Shown here piece by piece: positions 22,801-31,800 of a DNA stretch of 64,000 nt. Within the stretch, counting starts at the first letter, position 1; the number at the start of each line of letters is the position of its first letter. A program made the translations under genes and the position numbers. The notes under the pieces are model-generated. The model was given only the letters and a program-made list of their open reading frames with translations. It was not told the origin of the DNA and made no database searches. This DNA comes from Glandiceps talaboti (Eukaryota; Hemichordata; Enteropneusta; Spengelidae), in NCBI RefSeq assembly GCF_964340395.1, contig NC_135559.1, forward strand, positions 9,206,259 to 9,270,258, written 5' to 3'.

Positions 22801-25800
22801 TAAGCTAGTTCCATAAACTTGCAGTGTACTGTTTTGAGACTTCCAATGTTTACACTATCTAGATCACAGGGTGATTAGATTCATACAACAGAGGAACCAC
22901 TAGCATCCACTTGTGTAATCTACCATATCAAACAACAATAATTTCAGTTTGTATCTTCCTTAGTGAACCAATATCTCAATTACCAGAGTTGTATTTCTCA
23001 GTGAAATGTGAACAATTTCACTGACTACTTACTTGCTGTGCATTGCTAACATTACAACCAGTGACTGGGAAGCATTGACAAGCAAAACTTGTTACAACCA
23101 GGGAAAGCAACTAAATGAATTTTAAAAAATTTATCACAGCATGTTGGAACTACTGCAACTTGTATTACATTTCACGGTTTGATAGGAATGGTTCTATGGC
23201 TTCTTTGCATAATAATTCCCATTCACAAACAAATTTCAAGTTCCTTTGGCATTTCATGTAGATATAAAGAGGCCATAAAACTGTTTATATCAAACCATGA
23301 ATTGTAATTTTAAAGTTTCTTTAATTACTACATTCTGTGCCAAATGTTATTAATCCAATTCATGTATTAACTTTCCCTGTTTGTAACAAGTTCTGCTTGT
23401 AAATGCTTGCTTGTCACTGGTTGTACTTAGATTGATTACATTCATAGTGACCATGGAACCAGGCTGATAATTAAAGTAAATGAAACAGTCTACTTTTACA
23501 CTTGATATGAATGCTATAAATGATAGTGGCTTTTGATATCATAAAGTTTTCTTTCCATCAAAAATTTTCAAAAATATCAAAGTTAGTTGTCACTAAAACT
23601 ATGTTTTTTTAGTTTCAATTTATTTGTGTTATGTACTCACTGAAGTATGTATGATAGCCCTGTTGCCGGTTCCAAGATACATACAATGCCATGTATTGTG
23701 TACGCACTGAAGTGCATGCTCTACTCAGGGGAATGGTTGTCACCTGACCATGCCCTGGGTTCACCCATAAAATCCCTCTCTGTCATTGATGGCATTAAGT
23801 CTTTGTCATAATCAAAGAGGTCAACATGTCTTTCGATCATTTCACAATCAAAGCGTTATTTCAAACATAGCAAAGACAAAACAAGACTAAATGTAACAAC
23901 AAAAGCGATGTCCTCTCACACAACGCATCTTGGAACCGGAAAAGCGACTATTGTCTAATGCTCCAACTCTGTTGGCATCTGACAAATTTACACGTCGTTC
24001 ACAACTTACATGAGTGCCTATTTCAAAGTTAAAGATGGTCTTGTACATGCACATTGTCAGAACATAAGCCCCAGCTTTGTTTACACTTGTTCTGATCAGG
24101 AACCGGCCATCTTGTTTGTTGAATTTATCTATCATTTCTGCAGCCTCTCCTCTGTCAACTTCTCCATGTAACCATTCCATTGAATTTGTTCTTGCTGGAG
24201 CAGGTCTGTGTTTCCCTGTCAGCAAAATGGTGGAAAATACGACGTTATTTAGATAGTGACCTAAGGGGCCTTGTCACTATGAGTCAAAAACAGCCAAAAC
24301 CCTGATGTCACAAATATATTTTAGCTGAATAAAGAAATTATTGCGGATAATAGTCTATGTCTATGTAGGTCTAAATGAACAATTGGGAAAATTAATCCAA
24401 CTTTGCCACAATTCCTGCAAAAAAAGCCATCATAAATAGGTAAGTATTTTTTAATCTAATTAGACAACATGTTGAAATTTCTGGGAGTACCCCAACCCAT
24501 CCTGTGTCTACACCTTGAAACGTAATTCCCACTTTGGCTGTCACTTGACTGATAGTCAAGTAAATCCTCACCTAATGCTTGTACACATTCCAGTTTGTCA
24601 TATCTTTCAGCTAGATCCAAGGGGGTGTCACCATCACAACTTCTTGGATGACAAGGTACGTTAAATGACAGTAAAATCCGTACACAGTCTACATGTCCAC
24701 GTTGAGCCGCTTCATGTAGTGGTACCCAGCCAGTGGTCGGATGTCTTGCTGTTGGGTCCGATCCCTTGCCAAGGAGTAATTTACATGTGGAGGGCCGATT
24801 TCCTGCACATGCAAACTAAAAGAAATGAAAATTGTAAAATACAAAAATGTAATCACATATAACTGTACTGAGATGACTACACTAACTTACATGTAGTGGT
24901 GTTATAAAACTGACAGTAACTGTACTGAGATGACTACACTAACTTACATGTAGTGGTGTTATAAAACTGACAGTAACTGTACTGAGATGACTACACTAAC
25001 TTACATGTAGTGGTGTTATAAAACTGACAGTAACTGTACTGAGATGACTACACTAACTTACATGTAGTGGTGTTATAAAACTACATTTGTATAACTTACG
25101 TGTAGTGGTGTTATAAAACTGCTGCTTTTACAATTGACATTAGCTCCAGCATCTAACAATGCATTAACTATATCATCCAAACCATTGTATGCTGCATCAT
25201 GTAGAGCTGTTCTACCAGAACTGTTCCTAGCATTGACATCAACACACAGCGGGTCATTCAGAATCTCCTTGGCATAACATAAATCACCTTCCAAGACTGC
25301 CCTGAAATTAATGAAATACAAAATATGGGTTAGATGAAATTACTTTAATGACTGAAATGACCGACATGTTGTGCCTTGGTGATATTAAAAACATCAGCAG
25401 AACAACTAACAAACAGTACAGTGTGATACGATATGATATGATATATGATATGATATGACATGATATGATATGATATATGATATGATATGATATGATATGA
25501 TATATATGATATGATATATGATACGATACGATATGATACGACACAACACAACACAATACATTACAGTACAGCACAATATATTACAGTACAATGCAATTCA
25601 TTACAGTACACTATTATACAGTACAATACAAATGTACATGTGCATGTACATCATGAGACAAGACAAGACAAGACAAGACAAGACAAAATCATAATAAACA
25701 TAAAAGACTTCATAAAAGATGGTCTGGATGACCAGACTGGGTTAGAAACCAGTCCCTCAAAAGTCCTTCAATCAGCACACATTCCTGTGCTCCTTCCTAT

Positions 25801-28800
25801 GGTGTTCATATAAACAGCCATCATAAATAGGTAAGTATTTTTTAATCTAATTAGACAACATGTTGAATTTCTGGGAGTACCCCAACCCATCCTGTGTCTA
25901 CACCTTGAAACATATACCCACTTTGGCTGATTTAGTTTAAAAGGACTGGCTGTGGAGTCCTGGTTGGACATTGGACAACGTCAAAATAGCTGTACCAAAT
26001 GAATATTTAATGAACGGTGACGACAGCCCATTATTACTATTGACATGCGCTTTTAGCGCTTCGCTCACTATGGGGTTGAACCATAATTAACACCTTTCGT
26101 CAGGACTTTGACTATACTGTGAGTCATAGCATGGAAGTATACTTCCACAGTCATAGCGATACTGTATAGGAACTAGACTACATAAAAGACTACACATAAT
26201 ACCAGTACATGATACATGTACATAATGTACATGACAATAGTTGCCAGAGGAGTCTGGGTAACTGCGACTAATACCAGTACATGTTTATATGTACATGCAT
26301 GGTGATACATGTACATGTAGTTGCCAGAGGAGTCTGGGTAACTGAGACTACACATAATACCAGTACATGATACATGTACATGGCAATAGTTGCCAGAGGA
26401 GTCTGGGTAACTGTGACTAATACCAGTACATTAAAATTATGTAATTGCACTGGATTGTCAAAAAGATTTCTGTCTGAAAGAGTCTTAGTACTATCATCAC
26501 TTATCTTGTCCTATTCAATCACATAATGCCATTCCAATGCTAATCTGTCTAGGTGCTTTGACAGACTAGAAACATAACTACATATACATGTATATACATG
26601 TAGTTCACAGATGCTGTTTGTAGGAGTTATGTAACATACTTTAGTCACTCTCAGCAGATGTCTGTAGACAGGCTTAGCTGCTAGAGTCTTCTACACCAAA
26701 GGAAATTGGTGCACTCTTTCAATTATGACATAACAAATACTAAAAGTTTGCATTATTCCAAAAAGAAATTTCATGTCATTCTTGTGATGAAACAAAAATA
26801 ACAGGAACAAATTCAGAGGTGGCACTGAATGTACATGTACTTGTGGTATATGTATTGACGTTTTGAGGAGGTTTTGCTGGCTGTGAAGCCTTGAGGAGGT
26901 TTTGCCAGCTGTGAAGCTTCAAGGAGGTTTTGCCTGCTATGAAGCCTCGAGAAATTCTTGACTGTCAGACAGCAATATCAGATGTTTTCCCTTTTAAATT
27001 AAAGTGGCGCAAGCTGAGTTAATAAGCTTTTCACTTATGTATTTTAAAAAATTGTATAGTTCCAATTACGCTCAATTTTAGAATAGGTGGAGTAGGTAGA
27101 TTTTTTTATTACAGTATCGTATATCATTATTCATGTGTGAGTGTGTCTAGTTCAGGGTAGTTTTGTTTTCCATTGCTTGTGGTCTCTGTGTTATTGGTTT
27201 CTTCTCATTAGATGTACAGATATTACAGATTGGAAGAAGAGTGTTATATTGTTTTTTTTAAGTTGGTCAGTTTTTGCAAACACTATTTCTTGCGAGACTT
27301 CACGATTTTCGCTATTTTTTTTTCTTGAGTACTTAAACAGAACCACACAATTTTTTTTTGTTATGCATTATATTTTTACATTTCCAAACAATTTTTGACT
27401 GTGTGAGTATAAATTTTTGCCATAAGGAAGTTCTTTGACAAATAAGTCATACAGATCGTTATTTTTACTGTTTATACATTGATATCAACCCAGTGTACAC
27501 AAGGATCAGGCCAACTACATTATGATGACTAAACACCTGGTCTTGAGATTAATGGACTGAGTTTGGCAATGATGCATGACAACATGTTCCATAAATAGGC
27601 TCTGTAGTAGGCCATTCCAGACTGCAAACAGGAAATTGAAAAATACATACAGCGCCCTCGCTCAAATTGGGGGTATCATCATCTCATAGTACCATTTCTT
27701 AAAAGCTTTGTCCCTTGGTAATCTGTAGAAGTGTAAATCAGGAATGTTTTTCGTATTGTTCAGACATCAAGGAAAGCAGCAGTGCTCTATGATTAACCAA
27801 GTAACCTATACCATGTATACCCCCAAGGTACACACACACAGGAAGTAGAGCGCCACCACAGCAAATTTTGGAAAGGATTGAACATTACCATCAAAGAAGA
27901 TGAGGGAGTTGAGAGAGAAGAGAATTACTTAATCATTTATGTTTATGTCATGTTTGCAACTTTTGTGTCAGACACATAAGATAAGTCAACTTTAAACCCC
28001 CCACCTTCCCAATTGTACAAATGTACGACCTAAATTTAACCTGACTCAGTCAACATTAACTGTTCATATTTGGGGCATTTTCATGTTAGGTAAGACTAGA
28101 GTCGGCTCAGAGTCAACTCAACTAGTGAGAATCCTTAACTATAGGTATTTCATAATTTAATGTATTTGTAAATATTACTGTTTATGACTGCAACAAAGAT
28201 TAAGACAGTTTTTATAGCTGAATAATTATTAAATTTCATGATAAGGAAGTGGAGGCTATCAGGTTGGAGAATGCTTCAACTTTCAGGTTATGTTTTCATG
28301 TGGTTTGACATATATCAATGTGGAATTTTGAATTGGTCAAAAATTGAATTGAAGTCTGGTCTCCAGTCCCAACATGCACTTAAACCAGTTTGCACCAATT
28401 TAGTTGATGCTGTTCAAAATGACCTCATTCAAAAGTTAAACAACATGGCCAGTAACCCCCAGCCAGCTTTTGACCTTCTTGACTATATATAATACATCAC
28501 TAACACTGATTATACCATGCATAAGCCAAATTGAACAAAAAATATGGAATTTATACCCTGGTCATTCTTTGTCATGACAACGCATGTCTACATCATTGGT
28601 TCTGCTGTGTTGACAATTTGATATTCTTCATAAAATACTCGTGACCTAAGGGTTTTGTCACTACTCATATAAATCATAATGACTTGTAGTGAAAAAGCCC
28701 CTCGTATTTTCCTTGGCTGAATGAAGAAAAATATTGGGAATAACATTAAGGCCTAGTAAAAAAAAATTGTGTGGTTCTGATTACGCTCAGTGTTAGAATA

Positions 28801-31800
28801 GGTGGGGTAGGTAGATTTTCTTTTTTATTTTATCATATATTTTTTTCTGTATCTATTTCTTCTCATCAGATGTACAGCCATTACAGATTGGAAGAACAGT
28901 TTTATTTTGTCTTTTTAAGTTGATGTCAGTTTCCGCATCTGCTATTTCTCGTGAGACTACACAATTTTGGGAATTTTATTATTTTTTTCTTGAATACGTT
29001 TAAAAAAAACGTTTAGAGTTGGCAGTGAAAAGCTGGGTGGGGTCGGGTAACAGGAACCAAACAATTATTTTTTTAGGCCTACATTGTATTAAAGTATACA
29101 AGAATTCTTAAAGTCAATTTGGAGAATTCTTTCTTCAGTTCAAAGGCTTAGAACATGAAGGATGGTTGCCATGTAGAACTCACTCAAACGATATACGTAT
29201 GTAAATATTAGGTGGGCCAACTCTGTATCTTCTACTTCAACCTAACCCCTTAGATCAAACAAAATAACCTATTGTACATTCTGCCCACTTTTCATCTCAT
29301 ACTCTTTCCTTACGAACATAACACTTTGGGTATTGACAGACTACAAATACTTCAATTTAAGGTAGAAATGTACTGACAAAACACAATTTCTACAGTAAAC
29401 AGATACACATCCGCCTTCTCTCAGTCTGGTTATACAGCTTAAGACATTCGGTGATAAGTCATGTTTTACATTTAGCACATGTACATTTTGTAAGTCTCGC
29501 ATAATAATTGGTCAAATTTTTAATTCATGAAAATATCAACCTACACTGGTTTCGGTATAAAGTCTTTTAGATGAACACACATATATAGTTGTGTGAGTGG
29601 GTTGATATATAATAGACACAGGAGACAGTATTTACTAATTTAATGTTTCCTACGGAATGATAAATGTACTTTATTCACATACAAAAATGTCTACAGATGG
29701 ATATACATGTAGGATCAGTTATTCTGTGATGAAGAGGTGGTAGATGTATGTGGATGCTAAAGTCATTAGGACCACTTGGTACATGTAGTTGCATGTTTAT
29801 TTGTGGATATTACAGTTCCTAACTTCATTCAAAATACTGGACACAGTCCATAATAGGAAATCTAATAGTCTTGGTTACCCAGCCTCATGCCACTGGGGCC
29901 TCTGCCTATGAGACCACCCCAAACGAGAGTCTGGGGAAATGAGATTCCAACTACCCCATCACGGAAGTCACACAGTACATGTACATTTCTTCCACGCATA
30001 AAAAGTGGGCTTAGAGGCCTGTTTGTTGTAATTAATACATGCATATATATCAGTCACTTGAGTAGTGATGATCTGTAGCGAAGGGCCCCAAATCATCCAG
30101 CCTGCAATGTTGGATTTGAAATACTCCCCATGATGCACTGCTCCAGAGGCTACTTCCTGCACAGATGAGTTGAAATCAAATTTCTCCCAGTTTCAGACTC
30201 ATTTGGGGTGGTATCATAGGCAAAATTTCTACCTTCAACCATAAAACCCTACAGTTGACGACAATGCCAACAAAATGATTAGTGCCTGCACAGTTATTTC
30301 AACTTTAGCTATACAAGATTGAGATACTTGCTCTGACAATCAGTATCTTGGTTTACTTTACGTCCACACAAACTAAAAATATTGTTGTTAGATGTGGTAG
30401 ATTACACCAAGTGGGTTATAGCAGTTCCTCTGTTGTGTGAATCTAATCTCCCTGTGGTCAAGATAGTGAGAACATTTGAAGTCCCTACAGTCCCAACAAT
30501 TTTATAACTTTGAGATCATGAATGGAAGACTCAAGTCATCAGGAACGCCACCTGACAGACAGAATGTCCATTGAATAGCTTTAACATATCAACATGCTGC
30601 AACTATGGTTATAGTTTACATTGTACATTGTATGTCTACATGTATGTTAACAAGTCAAGGCCTCAATTGCCTGAGTAGTAAAAGACAAAACTTGTCAAAT
30701 AATGTAGCAGTAGTTTCTTTGCTAAAATTTATGTGAATCTTTGCTCTGAAATTGTTTCTCAAAGATTATGCATGGGGTCCAGGAGAGGGTCCGGATGCTA
30801 TGAAAGTGAACGACTACCCAGGTAAGTGAAAAGGCAGACATTCCAGGTTTGTGCAAATAGGTTTAGCTACATGTGTTTACATTTGTGGTCGTTGTGTTCT
30901 AATATGGATTTTCATGGTTGACTTTCTACTTCCTTGTTGAATAATCAACCAACCACCCACAGACTTAGACCGCCATAACAACTCGAACATTATTTTTTAT
31001 CTACCCTTATATATGCATAGTCATACACCAGGTTTCAGTCCCTGGTTCTCTTAAACCTGCACTAGCTGTAACTGGAGTATTATTTTTTTCAATCAGACAA
31101 CCAACATTCTATTCACTGAAAATTGTTAAAATACCTAATAAAGGGGTTGCTTGTATCTGGAAGTATTACAGCAAAAAATCATGATACCATTCAATCTGAT
31201 GTGGTGAAAGCGGCTAAATGCTTTATTTACCTCTATTTCCATCGTTTTGTGTCGTTTGTTTTTGTTCCGCATTTTATTATTTTTTTCTCAAATACATAAA
31301 ACAAAGTTTAGCATCAGCAGTAAAAAGCTACATGTACATGTACATGTAGCCTAGGTGGGGTCGGGTAACCAGAACCAAACTATTATTTTTTTTAGGCCTT
31401 ATCATTGGAGACATGGGCCAACATTTATATTACATGTAATTCTGCCATATTTTCACACCATACTTTTATTCCTAATCCAAACTACCCTTTAATCTCAGTT
31501 TTTTAAAATTACAGCATCATGTTCCTTTTTGTCACTTCAAAGAGATACTTGTAGGGTAAGAGTTTCATTTGTACCTCCACCGCATGGGTGTTAGTTTAAT
31601 TACATTTGTCAAAATGTTATGGTCAAAATGAAAGTATTGTATCAAATACCACTAACAACTTCTTTTTTATAGCTTAATGTAGAATGTGCCTTGTAGATGA
31701 ATTTCACTGAAAAACAAGTTCTTCAAAAATCTCTCCAAACTTTGCCATACATTTTTGGAAACTTGATTCTGGTCCTTCTGAATTTAGGGTCCATTGTTTT

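Noticed and set aside
28238-28492. 84-codon frame in kinase intron 1
   Set aside because: No similarity recognised, no codon or splice support, opposite strand to the gene and partly next to an interspersed element.
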